The notes below the pieces were generated by a model. It was not told the origin of the DNA and searched no databases. It was given only the letters and a program-made list of their open reading frames with translations. A program made the position numbers and the translations under genes. Positions 1 to 7,849 of a stretch of 64,000 bases of DNA are shown in pieces. The stretch spans positions 248,001 through 312,000 of the forward strand of contig NZ_RCCS01000007.1 of the NCBI RefSeq assembly GCF_003664185.1, written 5' to 3'. Source of the stretch: Tenacibaculum discolor. Lineage in GTDB: Bacteria; Bacteroidota; Bacteroidia; Flavobacteriales; Flavobacteriaceae. Numbering within the stretch: position 1 is the stretch's first letter; the number at the start of each line of letters is the position of its first letter.

Positions 1-90
1 TGGTTATGTAGATTATAGAATCTGCTAAAATTAATCGCGGCAACCGAAAAGCGAACGAGTAGGTAAAACTAAATAAACTTTAATTATTAC
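1..90. other. Left edge, no supported gene
   Basis: These bases precede the first gene. They could hold the last few codons of a plus-strand gene, because two frames run into a stop within the first 28 bases, but nothing in so short a piece can be recognised. I see no hairpin and no clear -7 box here. Confidence 0.3.
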
Positions 91-1056
91 ATGAAAAAAA
101 TTATTACAGTAATCATGTTAAGTATCATGATTATATCTTGCAAAGAAGAGGAGGTAAAAGAAAAAACTCAAATAAAAGAAATTGAGCTATCTAGAGAAAG
201 TGGTTCTAATATGTTGCGTTTTGCAACTGCTGAAGAATTAAAAGCGTTTATTTCACAGCATCATGAATCTGAAACAGATTTATTAGATGAAGCAAGAAGA
301 ATGTCAGAAGAAGGGAAGTATAATCCATTATTATTAGTTTATAACTTAGAGGTAGATGAAGCAGAAAAGTTAGGGATTAATGAAAAAGAGGTTCCCTTAG
401 TAAGTTCTAATGATGACATGTTGTTGCTGTTGCTAAACGAAGACGGTGAAATAGGAATTCAGGATAAGATCTTTAGAATTGATGGAGAATTTGTTTACAC
501 ATACACTGAAGGAAGTTCAAGTCAAATAAACGAATTTTTATCAGCTTACAAAGAAGGTAAAATAGAAATAGAAAAAGGAAAAACCATTGAGTATACCAAA
601 GACTTAAGTGTATATATGCACAATAACAAGTTGGAAAGAGATGATGTAAGTGCAAAAGGAGCTACTTCATATGTTTATTTCAATAGTAACTATAGGATGA
701 AAGCCAGACAGTATAATGGATATTGGGTTTTTTATAGTTCTATAGGAGCTAAGACGAAGGTTCAAAAGCGTAAGAAATTTTTATGGTGGTCAAATTGGAA
801 AACAGTAAAAACAGATAACAGATTAGAGTATGAGTTAAGTTATAAAGTTTATTCAACTTTTGGGTTTCCAACTGTAACGCTTGATGCTTCTGGTCATAAA
901 TATTGTTATTGTAATTCAGCTAACAAAGTGTATGACTGGTCGGTAGGTTTTCCTATTGCACCTAATATTTATGTTCCTCAGGAAGGTCAAACGAAGCACT
1001 GGGCACATTGGTATAGTACAACTCCAAATACTGTTTCAACTACATTAATTTATTAG
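91..1056 (+). CDS. Predicted surface lipoprotein, unknown function
   Basis: The N-terminus is a lipoprotein signal: MKK, a hydrophobic stretch and a lipobox ending IISC at Cys17. The next residues are KEEE; acidic residues right after the lipid-bearing Cys resemble the Bacteroidota lipoprotein export signal, so surface exposure is inferred. Residues about 40-175 are rich in Glu, Lys and Leu and look helical. Residues about 205-321 are rich in Tyr, Trp, Ser and Thr and look like beta strands, with a Cys-Tyr-Cys pair at 272-274. I do not recognise a family. The gene stands alone and ends at a hairpin shared with convergent dnaN. Confidence 0.8.
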   Translation: MKKIITVIMLSIMIISCKEEEVKEKTQIKEIELSRESGSNMLRFATAEELKAFISQHHESETDLLDEARRMSEEGKYNPLLLVYNLEVDEAEKLGINEKEVPLVSSNDDMLLLLLNEDGEIGIQDKIFRIDGEFVYTYTEGSSSQINEFLSAYKEGKIEIEKGKTIEYTKDLSVYMHNNKLERDDVSAKGATSYVYFNSNYRMKARQYNGYWVFYSSIGAKTKVQKRKKFLWWSNWKTVKTDNRLEYELSYKVYSTFGFPTVTLDASGHKYCYCNSANKVYDWSVGFPIAPNIYVPQEGQTKHWAHWYSTTPNTVSTTLIY

Positions 1057-1090
1057 AAACAGAAGTTTAAAACTCAAGTTATTAAATAAA

Positions 1091-1122
1091 AAAACCACAT
1101 TTAATTAATTAAATGTGGTTTT
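1091..1122. terminator. Bidirectional terminator between lipoprotein gene and dnaN
   Basis: A perfect inverted repeat (AAAACCACATTTAATT and its complement) has a run of T on each strand after the stem. It lies between two convergent genes, so it can serve both. Confidence 0.75.
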
Positions 1123-1143
1123 CTTAGTTTATATATGTGTTTT

Positions 1144-2262
1144 TTACCCGTTTAACATCACTGGCATTACAAGCATAGTTACTAGTTCTCCTTCTTCAGT
1201 TCCGTCAATTGGAGTTAAAATTCCAGCTCTATTTGGTAAGCTCATTTCAATTAAAACATCGTTAGAATTTAGGTTGTTCAACATTTCACTTAAAAAACGA
1301 GAGTTGAATCCAATCTGCATATCGTCTCCTTGATAATCACAGTTTAATCGTTCGTCGGCTTTATTAGAATAGTCTAAATCTTCGGCAGAAATATTTAACT
1401 CGGTACCAGCCATTTTTAAACGAATTTGATGTGTAGTCTTACTAGAGAAAATTGATACACGACGAACAGAGTTTAAGAAAGAAGCTCTATCTACTGTTAA
1501 TTTATTTGGGTTTTCTTTTGGTATAACTGCTTCGTAATTAGGGTATTTTCCATCAATTAATCGACAGATTAATACTACGTTGTCAAAAGTAAACTTAGCA
1601 TTGGTGTCGTTATACTCAATAGTTACGTTGTTTTCTGAACCTCCTAAAATACCCTTTAATAGGTTTAAAGGTTTTTTAGGCATGATAAACTCAGCCGACT
1701 TATCAGCAGTAATATCAGTACGGGTATATTTTACTAATTTGTGAGCGTCAGTAGCTACAAAAGTTAATTCTTTTGAATTGAACTGAAAAAATACACCGCT
1801 CATAACTGGACGTAAATCATCGTTACCAGCTGCGAAAATAGTTTTTGAAATAGCCGTAGCTAAAATATTTGATGGAATTTCTGTGCTACTTGGAGAAGGT
1901 AATTCTACAGCTTTAGGGAATTCATCACCGCTAAAATATGCCATATCATACTTTCCTTGCTCAGAAATAATTTCAATAGTATTATCTCCTTCAACCTTAA
2001 AAGTAAGTGGTTGCTCAGGAAATGTTTTTAAAGTATCTAATAATAAACGAGCATTTATAGCAATCGCTCCAGTATCAGTACTTTCTACCTCAATAACTGA
2101 AGACATAGTAGTCTCAAGGTCAGAAGCAGATATTTTTAATTCGTTTTCAGATAGTTCAAATAAAAAGTTATCTAAAATTGGTAACGTGTTATTGCTATTT
2201 ATAACCCCACCTAAAACTTGTAGTTGTTTTAATAATTGTGAGCTAGATACGATAAATTTCAT
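1144..2262 (-). CDS. dnaN: DNA polymerase III sliding clamp (beta subunit)
   Basis: The protein is the ring-shaped processivity clamp that tethers the replicative polymerase to DNA. It begins MKFIVSSSQLLKQLQ, goes on with NTLPILDNFLFE and SASDLETTMSS, and ends MLVMPVMLNG, all typical of DnaN. At 372 residues it has room for the usual three clamp folds. The ATG at 2262 has a TATATTTG box about 29 bases upstream. dnaA and recF are not its neighbours, so it does not mark an origin here. Identification is secure. Confidence 0.97.
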   Translation of the reverse strand: MKFIVSSSQLLKQLQVLGGVINSNNTLPILDNFLFELSENELKISASDLETTMSSVIEVESTDTGAIAINARLLLDTLKTFPEQPLTFKVEGDNTIEIISEQGKYDMAYFSGDEFPKAVELPSPSSTEIPSNILATAISKTIFAAGNDDLRPVMSGVFFQFNSKELTFVATDAHKLVKYTRTDITADKSAEFIMPKKPLNLLKGILGGSENNVTIEYNDTNAKFTFDNVVLICRLIDGKYPNYEAVIPKENPNKLTVDRASFLNSVRRVSIFSSKTTHQIRLKMAGTELNISAEDLDYSNKADERLNCDYQGDDMQIGFNSRFLSEMLNNLNSNDVLIEMSLPNRAGILTPIDGTEEGELVTMLVMPVMLNG

Positions 2263-2290
2263 TTAGTAATTTTTCTATTTATTAGACTTA

Positions 2291-2298
2291 CAAATATA
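2291..2298 (-). promoter_or_regulatory. -7 box of the dnaN promoter
   Basis: On the minus strand this reads TATATTTG, matching the Bacteroidota sigma-ABfrA/flavobacterial -7 consensus TAnnTTTG. It would start transcription about 20 bases before the dnaN ATG. No clear TTG -33 box was found. Confidence 0.45.
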
Positions 2299-2348
2299 TC
2301 TTAATTTGATGATTTTAAAAATTATTTTTTTATAGGTGTACAATAAGC

Positions 2349-3293
2349 TTAATTAAATTGATAATTTAACTGTATTGTACCGTAAAAATTCCCTTTAGGA
2401 ACACGCGAACTTTTAAGTTTTTTAGTATGGTAATTTATAGCATAACCAAAATTAAAACGATTACTTGTAAAACGAATTCCAAACTCCGTTGTAAACTTAA
2501 AAGGTTCTACATCAAATGTAACAGGACTATTGTCATTTAAAAAGCTACCTTCTATAGTAGCGTCATAGGCTACATAATGTATCATTGGTTTTAAGTATAA
2601 AAAGACTTCAGCTTTATTCTCGAAGTTTGTATTCTGATTGTTTAAGTTTCCATGAAAGGCAATAGAGTTAATAATACTTTCTAAAGGTTTGAAACCAATA
2701 CGAGTGTATAGACCGGTTGATAAATCAGTATAAACAGTACCTAACCTGGCAGAGTTAGTCCAATTAAGATCAAAAACATTGTCTTTAGTTATTTTTTTAA
2801 TATAATCAGCTTTTAAATTAAGAGCAAAAGCGTCTTTTATTTGGTACTCCCATCCATTAGCTTCTCTAAAACCATACATTTTATGAATAACGCCTTGCAG
2901 TTCTTCACTTAAAGAAGATGAACCGATAACACCTATTTGTATGGATGTTTTTAAAATAGATTCATTTTTGAAAAATCTGTTTATACCAAAGTTACCAAAT
3001 AAATAACCAGCAAAGGGACGATCGTGTTCTTCAACGGTTTCTACGATAGCTTTATAAGGAGTGTACATATGATGTCCTAATTGAATTTCATATATTTTTT
3101 TATCAATGTTTTTTACTTGTTTTTTGCTTAAGAAACGGTATGTTAAAAAGGCTCCGTTAGTATAATATCTGTCTTGGTAAGTAGAGGTGTATAAATCATT
3201 GTCATTTATAAAACTAAACTCTCTAGCATATTTTCGTTGTGAGAAAGAAGGCAGAGAAAGTAAGGTAAATAAAAGTAGTATATTTTTTTTCAT
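2349..3293 (-). CDS. LpxR-like outer-membrane lipid A deacylase (DUF2219)
   Basis: LpxR-family proteins are 12-strand outer-membrane barrels that remove the 3'-acyloxyacyl group of lipid A. This 314-residue protein has a signal peptide (about 1-18), the N-D-N-D motif at residues 30-33, DRYYTNG at 41-47, DRPFAGYL at 91-98 and a VIHKMYG segment whose His137 fits the catalytic histidine. Alternating hydrophobic strands run to a C-terminal YQFN, a barrel-type ending. It is separated from dnaN by 86 bases and diverges from the PPK2 pair. Family membership is well supported; the substrate in this organism is inferred. Confidence 0.85.
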   Translation of the reverse strand: MKKNILLLFTLLSLPSFSQRKYAREFSFINDNDLYTSTYQDRYYTNGAFLTYRFLSKKQVKNIDKKIYEIQLGHHMYTPYKAIVETVEEHDRPFAGYLFGNFGINRFFKNESILKTSIQIGVIGSSSLSEELQGVIHKMYGFREANGWEYQIKDAFALNLKADYIKKITKDNVFDLNWTNSARLGTVYTDLSTGLYTRIGFKPLESIINSIAFHGNLNNQNTNFENKAEVFLYLKPMIHYVAYDATIEGSFLNDNSPVTFDVEPFKFTTEFGIRFTSNRFNFGYAINYHTKKLKSSRVPKGNFYGTIQLNYQFN

Positions 3294-3361
3294 AGCTGTA
3301 AATATCGTATTATTTTAGCACAACCTTGGTTAAATTATAAACAAGAATAATAAATAAACTT

Positions 3362-4219
3362 ATGAAAGAAAAACCTGAATTAACAATTGAAGATTTTGAA
3401 AGTGTTTCAACAAATGAAGAATTGTTGGCTATTATTAAGAAAAAGGGAATTTCTATCACTAAAGTTCAGATAAAGCTAGATTATGAAGAAGAGTTGAGAA
3501 AGCTACAAATAGAGCTGGTTAAGCTTCAACAATGGATTGCAAAAAATAAAAAGCGAGTTGCAGTAATTTTTGAAGGTAGAGATGCAGCAGGGAAAGGGGG
3601 AAGTATTCGACGTTTTATGGAACATATGAACCCGCGTTCTACTCGTTTGGTAGCTTTAAATAAGCCTACAGAAGTAGAAAAAGGACAATGGTATTTTCAG
3701 CGTTATATTAAAGAATTACCAAATCCTGGAGAAATAGTTTTTTTTGATCGTAGCTGGTATAATAGAGCAGTAGTAGAGCCTGTGATGGGGTTTTGTAATG
3801 ACGATCAGTATCAGAATTTTTTGGTGCAAGTACCAGAGTTTGAACATATGTTATATGAAGATGGGGTGGTGGTTATAAAGTTTTGGCTTTCAATTTCAAA
3901 AGATGAGCAGTTACGTCGTTTCAATTCTCGAAATAACAACCCGTTAAAACGTTGGAAGTTTAGTCCTGTAGATAAAAGAGGACAAGAATTATGGGATATG
4001 TATAGTTATTATAAAAATGAAATGTTTAGTAAAACACATACAGCTTACAGTCCGTGGATAGTAGTAAAAACAAATAATAAAAAAGAAGCAAGAGTTGAGT
4101 GTATGCGTCATGTGCTATCTCAGTTTGATTATGACGGAAAAGAAGAAGCTCAAACGATTTTAACACCAGATCCAAATATCGTAATGCGCTATTATCGTTC
4201 AGTAAAACATTTAGATTAA
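3362..4219 (+). CDS. ppk2: Polyphosphate kinase 2 family protein, copy A
   Basis: PPK2 enzymes transfer phosphate between polyphosphate and nucleotides. The core has Walker A GRDAAGKGG at residues 72-80, a NPRSTRLVALNKPT segment, and the Walker B-like FFDRSWYNR at 127-135, followed by the lid region RFNSRNNNPLKRWKFSPVD. At 285 residues it is a single-domain PPK2; the motif set is most like class I, but the class, and so the direction and nucleotide preference, cannot be decided here. It ends two bases before a second ppk2, so the two are surely co-transcribed. Confidence 0.92.
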   Translation: MKEKPELTIEDFESVSTNEELLAIIKKKGISITKVQIKLDYEEELRKLQIELVKLQQWIAKNKKRVAVIFEGRDAAGKGGSIRRFMEHMNPRSTRLVALNKPTEVEKGQWYFQRYIKELPNPGEIVFFDRSWYNRAVVEPVMGFCNDDQYQNFLVQVPEFEHMLYEDGVVVIKFWLSISKDEQLRRFNSRNNNPLKRWKFSPVDKRGQELWDMYSYYKNEMFSKTHTAYSPWIVVKTNNKKEARVECMRHVLSQFDYDGKEEAQTILTPDPNIVMRYYRSVKHLD

Positions 4220-4221
4220 GA

Positions 4222-5001
4222 ATGGGAAAGTTAACTCAAAGAGACGTAAATAAACTAAATACAACTAGAGGCTTAAAAGCTTTATTATCGAAATTTTTTA
4301 ATTTAGAAAGAGCAATTCGATATGTTGATTATGAAAGAAAACTAAAAAAATTACAAGTTGAAATAATTCGTTTACAGGCTTGGGCAATAAAAGAAAATGA
4401 ACGAATAATTGTAATTTTTGAAGGAAGAGATGCTGCGGGAAAAGGTGGAGCGATACGTAGAATAACGGAGCGTATTAACCCTCGTCATATGCGAATTGTA
4501 GCGCTTCCAAAACCTAATGAAGATCAAAAAACACAATGGTATTTTCAACGATACGTAGAACAGTTTCCAAAAGCAGGAGAAATTGTTTTCTTTGATAGAA
4601 GTTGGTATAACCGAGCAGTGGTTGAACCTGTTAATGGTTTTTGTACGCAAGAAGAATATGAGATTTTTATGAATCAGGTAAACGATTTTGAACGTATGAT
4701 TCTAGAGTCGGGTATTCGTTTGGTGAAAATTTACATGTCTATCAACAAAAAGGAACAAGCGAAACGATTTAATGATATAAAGAATAATCCATTAAAACAA
4801 TGGAAAATGACACCTGTGGATGAGAAAGCGCAAGAGCTTTGGGATGATTATACAGAGTACAAAAAGGCCATGTTTTCAAAAACAAACACAAAAATATCTC
4901 CTTGGAAAGTTATTCGAGCAAATAGAAAAACAATAGCAAGGATAAACGTGATTAATTATATTTTAGAAAGAATACCTTACGATAAAAGTATAGAGGTATA
5001 A
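4222..5001 (+). CDS. ppk2: Polyphosphate kinase 2 family protein, copy B
   Basis: This second PPK2 (259 residues) has Walker A GRDAAGKGG at 68-76 and FFDRSWYNR at 123-131, and the lid segment NNPLKQWKMTPVDEKAQELWDD. It aligns with copy A along its whole length but lacks about 25 residues of the copy A C-terminus and differs at many positions, so it is an old duplication. Both copies keep all the motifs expected of an active kinase. The pair could form a hetero-oligomer or split synthesis and use of polyphosphate; both are inferences. Confidence 0.92.
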   Translation: MGKLTQRDVNKLNTTRGLKALLSKFFNLERAIRYVDYERKLKKLQVEIIRLQAWAIKENERIIVIFEGRDAAGKGGAIRRITERINPRHMRIVALPKPNEDQKTQWYFQRYVEQFPKAGEIVFFDRSWYNRAVVEPVNGFCTQEEYEIFMNQVNDFERMILESGIRLVKIYMSINKKEQAKRFNDIKNNPLKQWKMTPVDEKAQELWDDYTEYKKAMFSKTNTKISPWKVIRANRKTIARINVINYILERIPYDKSIEV

Positions 5002-5004
5002 TAA

Positions 5005-5640
5005 CTAAGATAATTTTTGTTGAATATTTTCAAAAATATAAAATAACTCACCAGCAATTTGTTTACTTGTTTCTAGATACGTTTCTTCAGTTAAATCAGT
5101 ATTGTCTGATGCTTTAGGGTCGTTATAAGGTAGGTGAAAACGCTCAATTGCATCAGGAATATACGGGCAGTTTTGATCAGCGTTATCACAAGTAGTAATA
5201 GCGATAAAAGGATAACTGTTTTGAGGGTGATCATATAATTTTGAAAAACCTAAGATAGATTTTTTAGTTCCGTTAAAGGAAACCAAATATCTTGGGTTTT
5301 GATGAGAAAAATCAACTACACTAAAAGTAAAACCAGTTTTTTGTAAACATTTTACTGTATTTCTATGGAAAGAGGTAGTTTCTGTTCCGCCAGAATAAGT
5401 AAACATATTCTTTAAGTTGAAATATTCAATAGCAAAGAAGCTCCATACTTGTGCTAATTGACTTCTACGAGAATTATGAGTACAAATAAAGTTTAAATTT
5501 ATTTTCTCTCTATCAAGATACTCTTCAAGAATAGTATCAGCTATTTCAAGTAATAAATCTTTTCGCTCTTCAGTAAGGATTAACTCTTTTCTTGCTTCCT
5601 CAAAGAAAATTTTTGTATTAATATTCTTAGTGTTTATCAT
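5005..5640 (-). CDS. Arsenate reductase-like low-molecular-weight phosphatase
   Basis: The fold is that of low-molecular-weight tyrosine phosphatases and thioredoxin-coupled ArsC. The P-loop CTHNSRR runs from Cys53 to Arg59, the Asp-Pro loop is at 174-175, and a cysteine pair Cys151/Cys158 in CDNADQNCP matches the Cys82/Cys89 redox pair of plasmid pI258 ArsC in spacing. The 211 residues exceed the ~131 of ArsC because of an N-terminal extension of about 45 residues and other insertions. No arsenite pump or ArsR lies nearby. The redox pair favours arsenate reduction, but a phosphatase role cannot be excluded. It converges on the ppk2 pair with only three bases between. Confidence 0.8.
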   Translation of the reverse strand: MINTKNINTKIFFEEARKELILTEERKDLLLEIADTILEEYLDREKINLNFICTHNSRRSQLAQVWSFFAIEYFNLKNMFTYSGGTETTSFHRNTVKCLQKTGFTFSVVDFSHQNPRYLVSFNGTKKSILGFSKLYDHPQNSYPFIAITTCDNADQNCPYIPDAIERFHLPYNDPKASDNTDLTEETYLETSKQIAGELFYIFENIQQKLS

Positions 5641-5675
5641 TTATTTGCAGTTCTTTTGCAGAGTATAATTATTTG

Positions 5676-5683
5676 CAAAAATA
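5676..5683 (-). promoter_or_regulatory. -7 box upstream of the ArsC-like gene
   Basis: The minus strand reads TATTTTTG, a match to TAnnTTTG, 36 bases before the ATG at 5640. No good -33 TTG was seen. Confidence 0.4.
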
Positions 5684-5723
5684 CAAGCTAATACCCTTTT
5701 AGCTAATTAAATAAAGGTTAAGG

Positions 5724-6269
5724 ATGTGTTTAGAAATCGGTAATAAAGTAGCAGTAATTGATGCTGATATTAGAGGATTTGTAACAAAAATTAAAAATGA
5801 AGAGGTTTTTGTTAAAGATGAGGACGGAATGGAGTATTGTTTTCTTAGGAAAGAATTGGTAAAAGTTGATGTGGATCAAAATGAGTTAAGCAAGTATTCT
5901 GACATCAATAATCCAATGCTAAAAGCAAAAATTCAATCCAAAGAAAAGAAGAAAAAAACATCTTTTGTAAAAGATAAAAAAGAAATAGTAATGGAAGTAG
6001 ATTTACATGCTGAAAAGTTGGTTAAGTCTACAAGAGGAATGGATAATTTTGATATTTTATCAATACAAATCAATACAGCAAAACATAAATTAGAATACTG
6101 TATATCTAAAAGAATATCAAAACTAGTTTTAATACATGGAGTAGGAGATGGAGTTTTAAAAACTGAGTTACGATATTTATTGAATAATTACCCCGTTAAA
6201 TATTACGATGCTTCTTATCAAAAATATGGACAAGGTGCTACCGAGGTATATATTTTTCAAAATCAATAA
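5724..6269 (+). CDS. Smr domain protein (DUF2027-like)
   Basis: The 181-residue protein has an N-terminal beta-rich part (about 1-50), a Lys-rich linker (70-88) and a C-terminal Smr domain. The Smr signature is present as VDLHAEKL (92-99) and HGVGDGVLKTEL (138-149). Smr domains, also found at the end of MutS2, are nucleic-acid-binding or nicking modules. Stand-alone proteins of this layout are common in Bacteroidota and their role is not established. It lies 46 bases before the cysteine desulfurase gene, which has its own -7 box. Confidence 0.8.
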   Translation: MCLEIGNKVAVIDADIRGFVTKIKNEEVFVKDEDGMEYCFLRKELVKVDVDQNELSKYSDINNPMLKAKIQSKEKKKKTSFVKDKKEIVMEVDLHAEKLVKSTRGMDNFDILSIQINTAKHKLEYCISKRISKLVLIHGVGDGVLKTELRYLLNNYPVKYYDASYQKYGQGATEVYIFQNQ

Positions 6270-6303
6270 TTTTTTTAAAACTTAACCATCAGTAAGAAAA
6301 CCT

Positions 6304-6311
6304 TATTTTTG
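6304..6311 (+). promoter_or_regulatory. -7 box directly before the cysteine desulfurase start
   Basis: TATTTTTG matches TAnnTTTG and ends only four bases before the ATG at 6316. The start codon is fixed by the conserved YLDNAATTP N-terminus, so a transcript from this box would be leaderless or nearly so. Confidence 0.45.
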
Positions 6312-6315
6312 CCCT

Positions 6316-7449
6316 ATGAAATCTGTTTACTTAGACAATGCTGCAACAACACCTATGTTGCCCGAAGTTATTGAAGCTGTTCAACAGTCAATGCTAACAA
6401 ATTTTGGTAACCCATCATCTATACATCAATATGGTAGAAAAGCTAAAGCTGTGGTAGAAACAGCTAGAAAAAATATAGCGAAACACTTTAATATTTCTTC
6501 AAGTGAAATCATTTTTACAGCTGGAGGAACCGAGGCAGACAATCTAATTTTATTTAATGCCGTTTTAAATTTAGGAGTTGAAAGAATTATTACTTCTAAG
6601 ATAGAGCACCATGCAGTTTTAAATACAGTAAAGTTTTTAGAAGCAAAACATAAAATAGCTGTAGATTATGTTAGGGTAAATGAGAGCGGGACTGTTTCAA
6701 TGGAGAGTCTGGGGGACTTACTAAATAAATCAAAGAAAAAAACTTTGGTAAGTTTAATGTATGTAAATAATGAGATAGGTAATATGCTGCCTGTTGAAGA
6801 TGTTGTAGCATTATGTAAAGAATATGAAGCGTATTTTCATTCAGATACAGTACAGGCTATAGGGCATTATCATTTAGATTTACAAAAAACACCAATAGAT
6901 TTTATAGCAGCAAGTGCTCATAAATTTCATGGACCTAAAGGAGTAGGATTTGCTTATTTTAAAAAAGGTATAGGAATACTACCGATGTTACATGGAGGAG
7001 AGCAAGAAAAAGGAGCTAGGTCAAGTACTGAAAATGTACATTCCATAGTTGGTATGGAAAAAGCACTAGCTATAGCTTGTGAAGATTTAGGAAAAGATAA
7101 AGAGTATATTATAGGATTAAAAAAATATTTTGTAAAAAAAGTAAAAGAATTAATCCCTAATATTGAGATTAATGGAGAATCTGTAGAAAAAACAAGTTAT
7201 ACAATACTTAATCTACGGTTTCCTATAGAAGATAAAATGCTATTGTTTAATTTAGATTTGTCTGGAGTAGCTGTTTCTGGAGGTAGTGCTTGTCAAAGTG
7301 GAAGTAGTAAAGGATCTCATGTGTTACAGGAGTTTTTAGATGAGAAAGAAGAAAAGAAAACATCTGTACGGTTTTCTTTTAGTAAATTAAACACATTCGA
7401 TGAAGTTGATTATGTTCTTAATCAGTTAAAAAAAGTGGTGAAAAAATAA
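6316..7449 (+). CDS. Cysteine desulfurase (NifS/IscS family)
   Basis: The enzyme is PLP-dependent and takes sulfur from cysteine for Fe-S clusters or other thio-cofactors. The N-terminus YLDNAATTPM, the His98-His99 pair in EHHAV, Asp177 in DTVQ, the PLP lysine Lys203 in SAHKFHGPKG and the active-site Cys326 in GGSACQSGS are all present. At 377 residues it is shorter than classic IscS (~404). No iscU or other isc/suf gene is adjacent, so the sulfur acceptor is unknown. Confidence 0.92.
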   Translation: MKSVYLDNAATTPMLPEVIEAVQQSMLTNFGNPSSIHQYGRKAKAVVETARKNIAKHFNISSSEIIFTAGGTEADNLILFNAVLNLGVERIITSKIEHHAVLNTVKFLEAKHKIAVDYVRVNESGTVSMESLGDLLNKSKKKTLVSLMYVNNEIGNMLPVEDVVALCKEYEAYFHSDTVQAIGHYHLDLQKTPIDFIAASAHKFHGPKGVGFAYFKKGIGILPMLHGGEQEKGARSSTENVHSIVGMEKALAIACEDLGKDKEYIIGLKKYFVKKVKELIPNIEINGESVEKTSYTILNLRFPIEDKMLLFNLDLSGVAVSGGSACQSGSSKGSHVLQEFLDEKEEKKTSVRFSFSKLNTFDEVDYVLNQLKKVVKK

Positions 7450-7658
7450 TAAAGTCTTTTTTGTTTGTTTTTAAGAGGTTTTTTTATTTCTTTGTTGTAA
7501 ACTATTCTGATTAGAGATTAAATCTTTTAAAAGTGATTTAATAGAATTGTTTTTAATAGGTTTTTTTTATAGATAATTACTTAAATGTTTTTTTTTACTA
7601 TAATGTGACCTAAATTGTTAATTTTACGTCTAATATTTTAGTGAAAGTAAAAATAGTT
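7450..7658. other. AT-rich intergenic stretch
   Basis: This stretch after the desulfurase gene is extremely AT-rich, with many T runs. I see no ORF, no convincing hairpin terminator and no repeat in it. The structured element starts just after it. Confidence 0.4.
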
Positions 7659-7666
7659 TACTTTTG
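7659..7666 (+). promoter_or_regulatory. -7 box upstream of the structured leader
   Basis: TACTTTTG matches TAnnTTTG. It lies about 20 bases before the structured element and about 190 bases before the adhesin start, so the operon would have a long leader. The -33 region is only a weak TTTTAG. Confidence 0.45.
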
Positions 7667-7687
7667 CACACTAAAAATATTTAGAGG

Positions 7688-7748
7688 CCCCCCACAAGAA
7701 ATAAGTTGTAAAAGAGCAACTTAACGTTTTTTTTGTGTGGGGTTTTTT
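7688..7748 (+). promoter_or_regulatory. Structured leader with a terminator-like hairpin
   Basis: An outer stem pairs 7690-7701 (CCCCACAAGAAA) with 7731-7742 (TTTTGTGTGGGG), with one mismatch and one G-T pair. It encloses an inner hairpin AAGTTG (7703-7708) / CAACTT (7717-7722). Six T follow the outer stem at once, so it has the form of an intrinsic terminator. Its 3' arm could instead pair with a downstream CCCAC at about 7753-7757. With the -7 box just upstream it could be an attenuator for the adhesin operon or a small RNA of about 75 bases; neither is proven. Confidence 0.5.
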
Positions 7749-7849
7749 ATATCCCACCATATTGTTTATTAAAAAATAAATAGCCTCGAAGAATTTTGGG
7801 GTACAACATTGTATATAAAATAAAATGTATTAATATGGGGGAAAACTAC

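Noticed and set aside
1144-2350. Replication origin near dnaN
   Set aside because: No dnaA neighbour and no cluster of TTATCCACA-like boxes was seen; flavobacterial dnaN often lies away from the origin.
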